NCBI RefSeq assembly: GCF_050753385.1
Contig: NZ_JBLZFZ010000015.1
Location: forward strand, 1-64,000
DNA: 64,000 bases
DNA from: Pantanalinema rosaneae
GTDB taxonomy: Bacteria; Cyanobacteriota; Cyanobacteriia; Leptolyngbyales; Leptolyngbyaceae
Direction: 5' to 3'
Positions 16,512 through 23,725 of this stretch are shown piece by piece. The translations under genes were made by a program, and so were the position numbers. The notes under the pieces are model-generated. The model worked only from the letters and a program-made list of their open reading frames with translations. It was not told the DNA's origin and did not search any database. Every line of letters starts with the position of its first letter. Position 1 is the stretch's first letter.

Positions 16512-19487
16512 ATGCATTACGCTGATTGGATTGTTATCGAAACTACGGAAGGCGAATTTAGCCCGACCCAACTGCACCACAAAGAAACCGTTTTCACCTT
16601 AGGAAATGGTTATCTGGGAACCCGAGGCAGTTTTGAAGAAAGTTATCCCGGTGATTGCCCTGCCACCCTGATTAATGGGGTCTATGATGATGTGGCGATC
16701 GCCAAAACGGAATTAGTCAACGTGCCCAACTGGTTGCCATTACTGATTAGTGTGGCTGGGGAACGCTTCCGTCTCGATCAAGGAACTGTGCTGGCTTACC
16801 GACGTTACCTGGATTTGTACCACGGGATTTTGCATCGGGTGGTGCGGTGGCGCAGTCCGGCAGGACATACGTTAGAGTTTCACTTCGAGCGGTTTGCTAG
16901 TCTTGCCGATCAGCATGTGCTGGGAGTACGTTGTCAGGTGACTTCGGTAGACTTTACAGGCGCGATCGAAGTTCATGCCAGTCTGAATGGTTATAGCGAT
17001 ACACAAGGCCTACTGCACTGGAATCCTTTGGATCAGGGCAATACCGACCAATCAGTGTGGCTGCATGTCCAGAGTCGCCACTCCAGAATTGATCTGGCGA
17101 TGGCAATGCGGCTGGCGATTTCCGGTGTAGAGTCCGCAGTCACTTTACCGATGGGAGTTCCAGGCTATCCCACGCTGGTGGCTCACTTCCAGGTGCAAGC
17201 TGGGCAATCCGTGAATCTGGAGAAAACGGTGACTGTCTTTACCTCCCGCGATGTCTCTCATCCGGCTCAGGCAGTTCGGGAAAAGCTGTTGAGTTTGCCG
17301 GATTACAGTACGCTGCGATCGAATCACGAAGCGGTCTGGGAAGCGGTTTGGCAGACGAATGATATCGTGATTGAAGGCGATTCTACGGCGCAGTTGGCGG
17401 TACGCTACAACCTGTTCCAACTGCTGATTGCCGCTCCCCGTCATGATACTAAAGTCAGCATTCCGGCTAAAACCCTCTCCGGCTTTGCCTATCGCGGGCA
17501 TGTATTCTGGGACACCGAGATCTTCATTCTGCCCTGTCTGACCTACACGCAACCGGAATTAGCCCGCAACCTCTTGACCTACCGCTACCACATGTTGCCC
17601 GGTGCCCACCGCAAAGCCAAAGCCGCTGGCTATGAAGGGGCGATGTATGTCTGGGAAAGTGCCGATACCGGCGATGAAGTCACCCCGAAATGGGTGCCGC
17701 ACATGAGTGGCGAAGGCTTAGTGCGGATCTGGTGTGGTGATATTGAACTGCACATTACCGCCGATGTTGCCTACGCGGTGTGGCAATACTGGCAAGCCAC
17801 GGGCGATCGCGACTGGATGCAAGCCTATGGTGCGGAAATCATTCTGGATACGGCGGTGTTCTGGGGTAGTCGGGCGGAATGGAATGCAGCCGCCGATCGC
17901 TATGAAATTAATGATGTGATTGGGCCCGATGAGTACCATGAGCGGATTAATAACAACATCTTCACCAATGCGATGGTGAAATGGCATCTGGAAACCGCGT
18001 TACAGGTGGTGGATTGGATGTGTCAGGCATGTCCCGATCGCATCCATGAACTGAAAGACAAGTTAGATCTGAGTTCTGCCCGACTTGACCACTGGCGCGA
18101 TATCATTGCCAAAATCTGGATTGCCCAAGATCCGGAGACAGGTTTATTTGAGCAATTCGATGGTTTCTTTGATCTGACCGATATCAATCTGCAAGACTAC
18201 GAGCCCCGGACGCGATCGATGCAAGCGATTTTGGGGATTGAAGGCGGCAATGAACGGCAAGTGTTGAAGCAACCCGATGCCTTAATGCTGTTGTATCTGT
18301 TGCGTCAAGAGAACTTTGGTCATGGCAAGCTCGATCGTCGTCAGGTGCTACAAGCCAACTGGGATTACTACGTGCCGCGCACCGACCACACTTACGGATC
18401 ATCCTTGGGGCCGGCGGTTCATGCCATTCTCGCCTGTGAATTGGAGCAACCAGCCGCCGCTTACGAACACTTCACGCGATCGGCGTTAGTCGATCTGGCA
18501 GATGTGCGGGGGAATGCAGCGGAAGGCATCCATGCCGCTTCGACAGGAGGCGTTTGGCAAGCGGTGGTGTTTGGCTTTGCTGGCATTCGCTTTACTGCCA
18601 ATGGTCCTGTTGCTAGTCCTAAACTGCCAGCCAACTGGACTCGCCTCAAATTTAACCTGACTTGGCAGGGACAGACCTATGAGTTTGACCTGCGATCGAC
18701 CGAAGCGCGTCAACCTAAATTCCCGCACGAAATGGCTACTCTTTCTCCCACGGCAATTTCCTTGCCTCACTGTCCGGTCTTCCGAGGCGTAATCTTTGAT
18801 CTGGATGGTGTGTTAACCGATACTTCCGAGTTCCACTATCAAGGTTGGAAGCGGTTGGCAGACGAAGAAGGCATCCCCTTCGATCGCACGACCAATGAAG
18901 CCTTACGCGGAATTTCTCGCCGCGATTCTCTGTTGTATTTGTTGAACGGGCGATCGGTATCCGAAGAACAGCTTCAGGAAATGATGACCCGCAAAAACGG
19001 TTATTACCTGGAATTGATTCGCACGATTACTCCCGATCATCTCCTTCCCGGTGTGCTTCCTTTGTTGAAGGAACTACGAGCGGCAGACATTAGAATTGCC
19101 CTCGGTTCCGCCAGCAAAAATGCGCGGGAAGTCATCGATCGCCTGGGGATTGCGGAGTACATGGATGCGATCGCGGATGGGTTAAGTGTGCAACACTCCA
19201 AACCTGCCCCGGATGTCTTCCTTCACGCGGCTCATGTGTTGGAGTTACCCCCCGAAACCTGCATCATTGTTGAAGATGCCGCTGCCGGAATTGAAGCCGG
19301 TCTGCGGGCTGGTATGTGGACAGTGGGATTAGGCGATCCCGATCGAGTGAACACAGCGCATTTGGTGTTACCCAATCTTGATGGCGTACATTGGGAAACC
19401 TTACGCGATCGTCTGGTCAGCCTGATTAGTCCCCGCTCTTCAGACTTAACCCTACAAGCCCTGATGCTGCAACAAGCCCATCGTTAG
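16512..19487 (+). CDS. GH65 disaccharide phosphorylase fused to beta-phosphoglucomutase
   Basis: 991 residues. Residues 1-745 are a complete glycoside hydrolase family 65 protein: N-terminal super-sandwich (YLGTRGSFEESYPGD), linker and (alpha/alpha)6 barrel with RGHVFWDTEIFILP and the general-acid Glu474 in VIGPDEYHERINNN. Residues 757-991 are a HAD-family beta-phosphoglucomutase: RGVIFDLDGVLTDT with nucleophile Asp763 and acid/base Asp765, LGSASKNAREVIDRLG, and KPAPDVFL...VVEDAAAG-type metal motif (IIVEDAAAGIEAG). GH65 enzymes split maltose, trehalose or kojibiose with phosphate to glucose and beta-glucose-1-phosphate, which beta-PGM turns into glucose-6-phosphate. One polypeptide thus carries both steps. 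Which disaccharide is used is not decided by motifs I can read. Confidence 0.93.
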   Translation: MHYADWIVIETTEGEFSPTQLHHKETVFTLGNGYLGTRGSFEESYPGDCPATLINGVYDDVAIAKTELVNVPNWLPLLISVAGERFRLDQGTVLAYRRYLDLYHGILHRVVRWRSPAGHTLEFHFERFASLADQHVLGVRCQVTSVDFTGAIEVHASLNGYSDTQGLLHWNPLDQGNTDQSVWLHVQSRHSRIDLAMAMRLAISGVESAVTLPMGVPGYPTLVAHFQVQAGQSVNLEKTVTVFTSRDVSHPAQAVREKLLSLPDYSTLRSNHEAVWEAVWQTNDIVIEGDSTAQLAVRYNLFQLLIAAPRHDTKVSIPAKTLSGFAYRGHVFWDTEIFILPCLTYTQPELARNLLTYRYHMLPGAHRKAKAAGYEGAMYVWESADTGDEVTPKWVPHMSGEGLVRIWCGDIELHITADVAYAVWQYWQATGDRDWMQAYGAEIILDTAVFWGSRAEWNAAADRYEINDVIGPDEYHERINNNIFTNAMVKWHLETALQVVDWMCQACPDRIHELKDKLDLSSARLDHWRDIIAKIWIAQDPETGLFEQFDGFFDLTDINLQDYEPRTRSMQAILGIEGGNERQVLKQPDALMLLYLLRQENFGHGKLDRRQVLQANWDYYVPRTDHTYGSSLGPAVHAILACELEQPAAAYEHFTRSALVDLADVRGNAAEGIHAASTGGVWQAVVFGFAGIRFTANGPVASPKLPANWTRLKFNLTWQGQTYEFDLRSTEARQPKFPHEMATLSPTAISLPHCPVFRGVIFDLDGVLTDTSEFHYQGWKRLADEEGIPFDRTTNEALRGISRRDSLLYLLNGRSVSEEQLQEMMTRKNGYYLELIRTITPDHLLPGVLPLLKELRAADIRIALGSASKNAREVIDRLGIAEYMDAIADGLSVQHSKPAPDVFLHAAHVLELPPETCIIVEDAAAGIEAGLRAGMWTVGLGDPDRVNTAHLVLPNLDGVHWETLRDRLVSLISPRSSDLTLQALMLQQAHR

Positions 19488-19515
19488 TCGGCAATTAACT
19501 TTCAGCAACTAGTAG

Positions 19516-19563
19516 AACGGTGAATGGTAGCAGGACGAGTTTCCGCGATCGTTCACCGTTTTT
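19516..19563 (+). terminator. terminator-like hairpin after the GH65/beta-PGM gene
   Basis: AACGGTGAA (19516-19524) pairs perfectly with TTCACCGTT (19552-19560), followed by TTT. The loop is long (27 nt). It lies about 30 bp past the stop codon. Confidence 0.55.
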
Positions 19564-19579
19564 AGTGAGATGAAATCCA
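19560..19579. repeat. 20-bp direct repeat, left copy
   Basis: TTTTAGTGAGATGAAATCCA occurs here and again at 20662-20681, in the same orientation, about 1.1 kb apart. The two copies bracket the ankyrin gene and the DUF6887/DUF6888-like pair. Confidence 0.85.
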
Positions 19580-19619
19580 ATAATGGAACTGTTTTTATCA
19601 GTAGAATGGAGGTCTTTAA

Positions 19620-20150
19620 GTGACTCAGAGCTATCTAGAGCGGCTGTTAGATGCTATTGATAATGATGATGAATTATTAGTTAAGAATATATTAGGAAGC
19701 AATCATATTAAAATTATTGAATTCTTAATGAATTTTGGTTATTCACCTCTTGAACATGCTCTTGAAATTGGCAGTTTAAACGCTGCCAGAACTCTAATTG
19801 AGCTAAAAATTGGTCTGGATTTATGCGTAGCACGACACCCGCTAGAAGTTGCGATTTCATCTAATCAGATTGAGATGATTAAACTACTTCTAATAGCGGG
19901 AGTAGATGTTAACCGGAATTTAGGGGAAGGTTGGAGTTTTTTAATGACAGCGTCTGTCTGTGGCAACTTAGAAGTCGCAAAATTATTAGTTGATGCAGGG
20001 GCTGATGCTAGTAGGATAACCCAAGAGGGGTGGACTGCTCATTCAATTGCATTAAGGGCAGGTTTCTTCGCGCTGTCTCGTTACTTAGATTCTTTAGTTG
20101 TGGAGCAGACTGTAACAGGAGTACAGGAGGAATGGGAGAAATTGCCATAG
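19620..20150 (+). CDS. ankyrin-repeat protein
   Basis: 176 residues from GTG 19620, with a good GGAGG 7 bp upstream. Four or five ankyrin-like repeats are visible: SPLEHALEIGSLNAARTLIELK, HPLEVAISSNQIEMIKLLLIAGVDVN, SFLMTASVCGNLEVAKLLVDAGADAS, and TAHSIALRAGFFALSRYL. No signal peptide or enzyme domain. Base composition is AT-richer than the flanking metabolic genes. The partner bound by the ankyrin surface is unknown. It is the first gene in an accessory island and lies between two 20-bp direct repeats. Confidence 0.8.
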   Translation: MTQSYLERLLDAIDNDDELLVKNILGSNHIKIIEFLMNFGYSPLEHALEIGSLNAARTLIELKIGLDLCVARHPLEVAISSNQIEMIKLLLIAGVDVNRNLGEGWSFLMTASVCGNLEVAKLLVDAGADASRITQEGWTAHSIALRAGFFALSRYLDSLVVEQTVTGVQEEWEKLP

Positions 20151-20187
20151 TTACAGTGGCACAACCCATTGAAGTAAGTTAGATATA

Positions 20188-20394
20188 TTAAGCCTTCTGC
20201 TGCCTCTTACTCTCCAAATACTCTGTGATCGCTTCACTTACATTATCTTCAGCTTTATAAACCCGTGAGTTTGGATTTTCAGAATGTCGTCTATCAAGAT
20301 AGGCATGTAGGGCTTCTTCATTATCTCGATGCTCTAAGACATAGGCTCGGAGTTCTTGAGTTGTCATTACAGTGAAATCTGGTTTCACGCTCAT
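20188..20394 (-). CDS. DUF6887-like small protein
   Basis: 68 residues from ATG 20394 (MSVKPDFTVMTTQELRAYVLEHRDNEEALHAYLDRR). The pattern KPDF..M...ELRAYVL.HR.D.EA...L.DR is what I recall of the cyanobacterial DUF6887 family. The start is fixed by context: its ATG overlaps the TGA stop of the upstream gene (ATGA), and GGAGG lies just upstream inside that gene, so the two are translationally coupled. Function unknown; the two-gene layout looks like a toxin-antitoxin pair, but that is inference. Confidence 0.7.
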   Translation of the reverse strand: MSVKPDFTVMTTQELRAYVLEHRDNEEALHAYLDRRHSENPNSRVYKAEDNVSEAITEYLESKRQQKA

Positions 20395-20618
20395 ACGAAC
20401 CTCCAATCTCCATTCGGGTCAATCTCAATGTTAATTTCTTCTTTCGACAAGATAATCACATACCCTGTGCGTTTATCCAGAGCCACCAAATCAATCGAGC
20501 AATATTTGCTGGTTAAATCACAGCAAAGCTGAAAACACCTCAATGCTTGCGCTGTAGTATACATTCTACCCTCATAACCAATGTATGAATAGATACCGCC
20601 CACAGCATACTCGATCAA
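20391..20618 (-). CDS. DUF6888-like small protein
   Basis: 75 residues. The pattern QALRCFQLCCDLTSKYCSIDLVALDKRTGYVIILSKEEINIEIDPNGDWRF (here described, key parts DLVALDKRTG and PNGDWRF) fits the cyanobacterial DUF6888 family as I recall it: a helix with cysteines, a strand-turn-strand, and a terminal DG-W-x-F motif. First gene of a coupled pair with the DUF6887-like gene. In cyanobacteria these two families usually occur side by side. No biochemical role is known to me. Confidence 0.65.
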   Translation of the reverse strand: MIEYAVGGIYSYIGYEGRMYTTAQALRCFQLCCDLTSKYCSIDLVALDKRTGYVIILSKEEINIEIDPNGDWRFV

Positions 20619-20661
20619 GGCAACATCAATGAGTCTCGCGATATGGCAATCATAGATAACA

Positions 20662-20681
20662 TTTTAGTGAGATGAAATCCA
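20662..20681. repeat. 20-bp direct repeat, right copy
   Basis: Second exact copy of TTTTAGTGAGATGAAATCCA (see 19560-19579). It lies between the DUF6888-like gene and the antitoxin-like gene. Confidence 0.85.
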
Positions 20682-20832
20682 GTGACGCAATGGCATGAAG
20701 AAGAAGTTTACCTTGAAGCTGACTAAAGAGGGTCTAGCTGTAAACTTCAAATGTGGTTAAACGTGAGTAGTTTTGAATGGAATTTGAATGGAACCCGGAC
20801 TTGAAAAGCCACCCGTCAGGAACGGAGATTTT

Positions 20833-21078
20833 ATGAAGAAGGACGCTGATAACGAGATGGACGACGAATTACGACCTGAGTATGATTTTTCTCAGTTAGT
20901 CGGAGGTGTCAGAGGAAAATATGTGGAGCGTTATCGAGCAGGAACTAATCTTGTGCTTCTAGATCCTGATGTAGCACAAGCATTTCCAACTGAAGATGCT
21001 GTTAACGAGGCATTGCGCCTATTGATGCAGATTGCCCAGCGCCAGCCAGCTAATAACCCAGTTGGAGCAGACGAGTAA
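20833..21078 (+). CDS. antitoxin-like small protein (DYDFSQL...GKYVERYRAGTN type)
   Basis: 81 residues from ATG 20833, with GGAG 5 bp upstream; an earlier in-frame start at 20788 is less likely. The sequence contains DDELRPEYDFSQLVGGVRGK, YVERYRAGTNLVLLDPDVAQ and a C-terminal helix DAVNEALRLLMQIAQRQ. This matches a common bacterial small-protein type seen beside toxins: a flexible acidic N-terminus and a ribbon-helix-helix-like C-terminus. No toxin gene is next to it; the following gene (21187) is not a toxin family I recognise. Read as an orphan antitoxin or a transcription regulator. Confidence 0.6.
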   Translation: MKKDADNEMDDELRPEYDFSQLVGGVRGKYVERYRAGTNLVLLDPDVAQAFPTEDAVNEALRLLMQIAQRQPANNPVGADE

Positions 21079-21186
21079 AGTTTTTGTGCTTCGTTTCAGG
21101 AGGGATCGCCTTGGTTCTACACCAAAAAGACATCTAAATCCTTTCAATGATGGTTTCTTTATTCTCCAAAAGTGAAAGTTGAATTT

Positions 21187-21696
21187 ATGGATTTATCTAA
21201 ATTGAGATGGATTAAAAATGTCAAGCACAAAGGTGATGATAAACTTTGGGCTTATGACAAACTTAGCGAAATGCCTATTCCAGAAGCTAAGATATTTCGA
21301 CTAGCTTGGCGTGATTCTAGTAATAAAGGTAACGCTAAGAAACCTAAGAAAGGAGATTTAATGCTTTTACTTCAAAAAGCAAAAGTTACTCACTTGGTTG
21401 AATTTCTAGATGATGAATTGTATAAGAGTGATTCTGATGAGTGGTGTATCTACAGAGTTGTGAAAGCCTTATGGATGCCACCTGAAGATTTTGATTGGGA
21501 TAAGTTACGACATCAGCGAGACTTTTTTGGCTCTGATTATATTGTAGGGGATGGTGCTGCCCATGATTTAGCTGCTGAAAATCAGATGCTGCAATTTCAC
21601 CAATATTGGGATGTAAGGGGTGGACTGGTAGCATTCCAGAATCATGTCGGCAATCTAATTCATGAAATGTCTTCGACAACTGAAGCAGAAGGTTAA
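21187..21696 (+). CDS. unrecognised 169-residue protein
   Basis: 169 residues from ATG 21187 (a GTG at 21172 would add 5). I do not recognise a family. It begins MDLSKLRWIKNVKHKGDDKL, has a basic segment SSNKGNAKKPKKGDLMLLLQKAK, then strands THLVEFLDDELY and WCIYRVVKALWMPP, and ends with helices around EDFDWDKLRHQRDFFG and NQMLQFHQYW. The GDLMLLLQ...THLVEFLDD...WCIYRVVKALW order is reminiscent of EVE/PUA-like beta barrels, but this is only an impression. No signal peptide. AT-rich codon use matches the accessory island. Confidence 0.6.
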   Translation: MDLSKLRWIKNVKHKGDDKLWAYDKLSEMPIPEAKIFRLAWRDSSNKGNAKKPKKGDLMLLLQKAKVTHLVEFLDDELYKSDSDEWCIYRVVKALWMPPEDFDWDKLRHQRDFFGSDYIVGDGAAHDLAAENQMLQFHQYWDVRGGLVAFQNHVGNLIHEMSSTTEAEG

Positions 21697-22375
21697 GGTT
21701 CTTAAGTTGAAACAAGGCAGCTTGTGTATCAGCTAGGAGCAGTTTAGTTAAGGAATTAGTGTAAGAGGGGAAACGTACATAGTCGATACTGATGTCATGA
21801 TCGACGTTCAGCAGAGTTATGAACTGTCACTAGTGTCGATCGCGGCATTTGTATTCATGACGATGTAGAAGCCTTTGAGCAAGATGTTCAGCACCTGCGC
21901 AATCGCGGTGATGGATTCCCAATTAACTGAAATTAGTTGGTCAATGCCCCGTTTGTTTGCGGAAAATACTGAAATGAATAAGCAAACTCCAGTTTGAGAA
22001 AGCAAATGGCTAATTTGCTTGCGGAACACACCAAAATGAGACAGTCGATCGCCTGTTTACTTACTTAAAACCTTGAAATGAGTTAGCAAATGGGCAAAAT
22101 GAGTTAACCAAATGCCTATTTGCTTACAGAAAATCTAAAAACAGAAAGCAAACAGGCATTTTCTGAATTGAAATCGTGGCAAGCTGGAACTACTCTAAAT
22201 ATTAGCGATGGGAAAGCCTATCTTGATCAAATCAGGAAAAAACTAGAGTCTGGTGATTTGTAGACACTTTGAGTTTGCCCAAGATCAAAAAGATAGTGCG
22301 ATCACCTTTAGTTTTATGCCAACCCTCTGAAATCGTTGCAATCTGGAAGCGATCGCGTCCGCTGTTCCCATATCA
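21697..22375. other. gene-poor decayed region of the accessory island
   Basis: No intact gene. It contains hairpin repeats (21945-22165). Next comes a short plus-strand frame ending at a TAG at 22261-22263, whose last residues read GKAYLDQIRKKLESGDL and could be the tail of a lost antitoxin-like gene. The integrase remnant from 22376 follows. The stretch looks like the decayed end of a mobile segment. Confidence 0.5.
21945..22165. repeat. four imperfect hairpin repeats with arms TTTGCTT/AAGCAAA
   Basis: Units near 21947-21990, 22009-22047, 22051-22095 and 22113-22156 share an ATTTGCTT-type left arm, a centre rich in GAAAA and AAATGA, and (except the second) an AGCAAAC-type right arm. The last unit is the clearest: GCCTATTTGCTT pairs with AAGCAAACAGGC at 11 of 12 positions across a 20-nt loop. 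Not direct CRISPR-like: the spacers are short and the units diverged. Confidence 0.6.
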
Positions 22376-22585
22376 TGTGACGGTATTTATCAACTGGTCG
22401 TAAAGCTACTTTACGGGAACAGTCTTCGCTTAATCGAAGGGTTGCGCTTACGGGTTAAGGATGTTGACTTTACTCAACAGCAAATCGTGGTCAGAGACGG
22501 TAAAGGGAGCAAAAGTCGTGTGACAATGCTGCCATCGAGTGTCACAGCAAAATTACATTCCCCTGAGAATAGAGTCAATTTAAGA
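22376..22585 (+). pseudogene. fragment of an integron-type tyrosine recombinase (IntI/XerC-like)
   Basis: Reading plus-strand frame from about 22391 gives QLVVKLLYGNSLRLIEGLRL, then RVKDVDFTQQQIVVRDGKGS and KSRVTMLP. This is the conserved segment of integron integrases around the first catalytic arginine (LLYG-x-x-LRL-x-E-x-LRLRVKD) through VRDGKG-x-K-x-R-x-T-x-LP. The N-terminal core-binding domain and the C-terminal His/Arg/Tyr part are absent, and the frame runs into the neighbouring dehydrogenase 3' end, so it is a relic. Confidence 0.8.
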
Positions 22586-23617
22586 CTAAGAAATGCTAGC
22601 CGTAGGTCTTTTTTCTAGAGGTAATTTCAGTTCGTTTTTGAGAAGATTGCCTTGTTCAAAGTCCGTTAAGCTTTCGATCGTCGTGCGAGAAATATCATCC
22701 ATCGCATCGGCGGTAAAGAAAGCTTGGTGAGCCGTCACTAACACATTGGGAAAAGTCATTAACCGTTGGAACACATCATCCTGAATAATTTCCTCAGATA
22801 AATCTTCAAAAAACAAATCGGCTTCTTGTTCATAAACATCGATTCCAAGATAACCAATCTTTTTCGATTTCAATCCAGCAATCACAGCTTCCGTATCAAT
22901 TAATGCGCCGCGACTGGGATTAATTAGCATCACTCCCGATTTCATTTGCTCGATCGCAGAGTGATTAATAATATGATGAGTTTCTGGGGTGAGGGGACAA
23001 TGGAGCGAAATAATATCCGACTGTGCCCACAGTTCTGGTAAGTCAACATACCGACCGCCGATCGCTTCAAATTTCGGAGTCGGATATAGATCATAGCCTA
23101 ACAATTTGCAGCCAAATCCCGCCATAATTTGACCTAGAATTAAGCCGATTTTTCCCGTACCCACTAACCCGATCGTGCGTCCATGTAAATCAAATCCTAA
23201 TAGCCCATTGAGGGAAAAATCGCCTTCCCGGACTCGGTTATAGGCTTTATGAAACTTGCGATTCAGCGTCAGGATTAATCCCACCGCATGTTCCGCGACG
23301 GAATAGGGAGAATAGTTGACGACTCGCACGATCGTAATCCCGAGTTGCGTCGCCGCTTTAACATCGACATTATTAAAACCCGTACAACGCAACGCAATTA
23401 AACGAGTTCCTTGTGCAGCCAGAATTTTTAATGCTTCAGCCGTCACTTCATCATTCACAAACACGCAAACCGCCGCATAGCCCGCTGCTAGAGTTGCCGT
23501 ATCCTTAGTTAACCGAGCTTCAAAGTAGGTGAACTCATGCTTGTGACCCGCGATCGTGTTTGCCGCCTCTAAAAACTCGCGATCGTAGGGCTTGGTACTA
23601 AATACAGCAACTCTCAT
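22586..23617 (-). CDS. ddh: D-2-hydroxyacid dehydrogenase, D-lactate dehydrogenase type
   Basis: 343 residues from ATG 23617 (GTG directly before it would add one residue). Sequence MRVAVFSTKPYDREFLEAAN is typical of D-lactate dehydrogenases. The NAD-binding motif is TIGLVGTGKIGLILGQI, the substrate arginine lies in MLINPSRGALID, and the catalytic histidine in VLVTAHQAFFT. It reduces pyruvate to D-lactate during dark fermentation in related cyanobacteria. It lies beside phosphoketolase on the same strand, with 106 bp between the genes. Its 3' end abuts the integrase remnant. Confidence 0.9.
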   Translation of the reverse strand: MRVAVFSTKPYDREFLEAANTIAGHKHEFTYFEARLTKDTATLAAGYAAVCVFVNDEVTAEALKILAAQGTRLIALRCTGFNNVDVKAATQLGITIVRVVNYSPYSVAEHAVGLILTLNRKFHKAYNRVREGDFSLNGLLGFDLHGRTIGLVGTGKIGLILGQIMAGFGCKLLGYDLYPTPKFEAIGGRYVDLPELWAQSDIISLHCPLTPETHHIINHSAIEQMKSGVMLINPSRGALIDTEAVIAGLKSKKIGYLGIDVYEQEADLFFEDLSEEIIQDDVFQRLMTFPNVLVTAHQAFFTADAMDDISRTTIESLTDFEQGNLLKNELKLPLEKRPTASIS

Positions 23618-23725
23618 CACATCCTCGCTAATGCAACATTCACAATTATCTACTATTCATTTGCAACAGAAATGGGAGACAGTCAGACTATCCCCCATTT
23701 TGCAGAATTGATTAGTAATCAGCCG

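Noticed and set aside
21945..22165. Hairpin repeats as a CRISPR or a typical attC array
   Set aside because: Units are diverged, spacing is irregular, no cas genes are present, and I cannot find the standard RYYYAAC/GTTRRRY ends. Kept as a repeat feature only.
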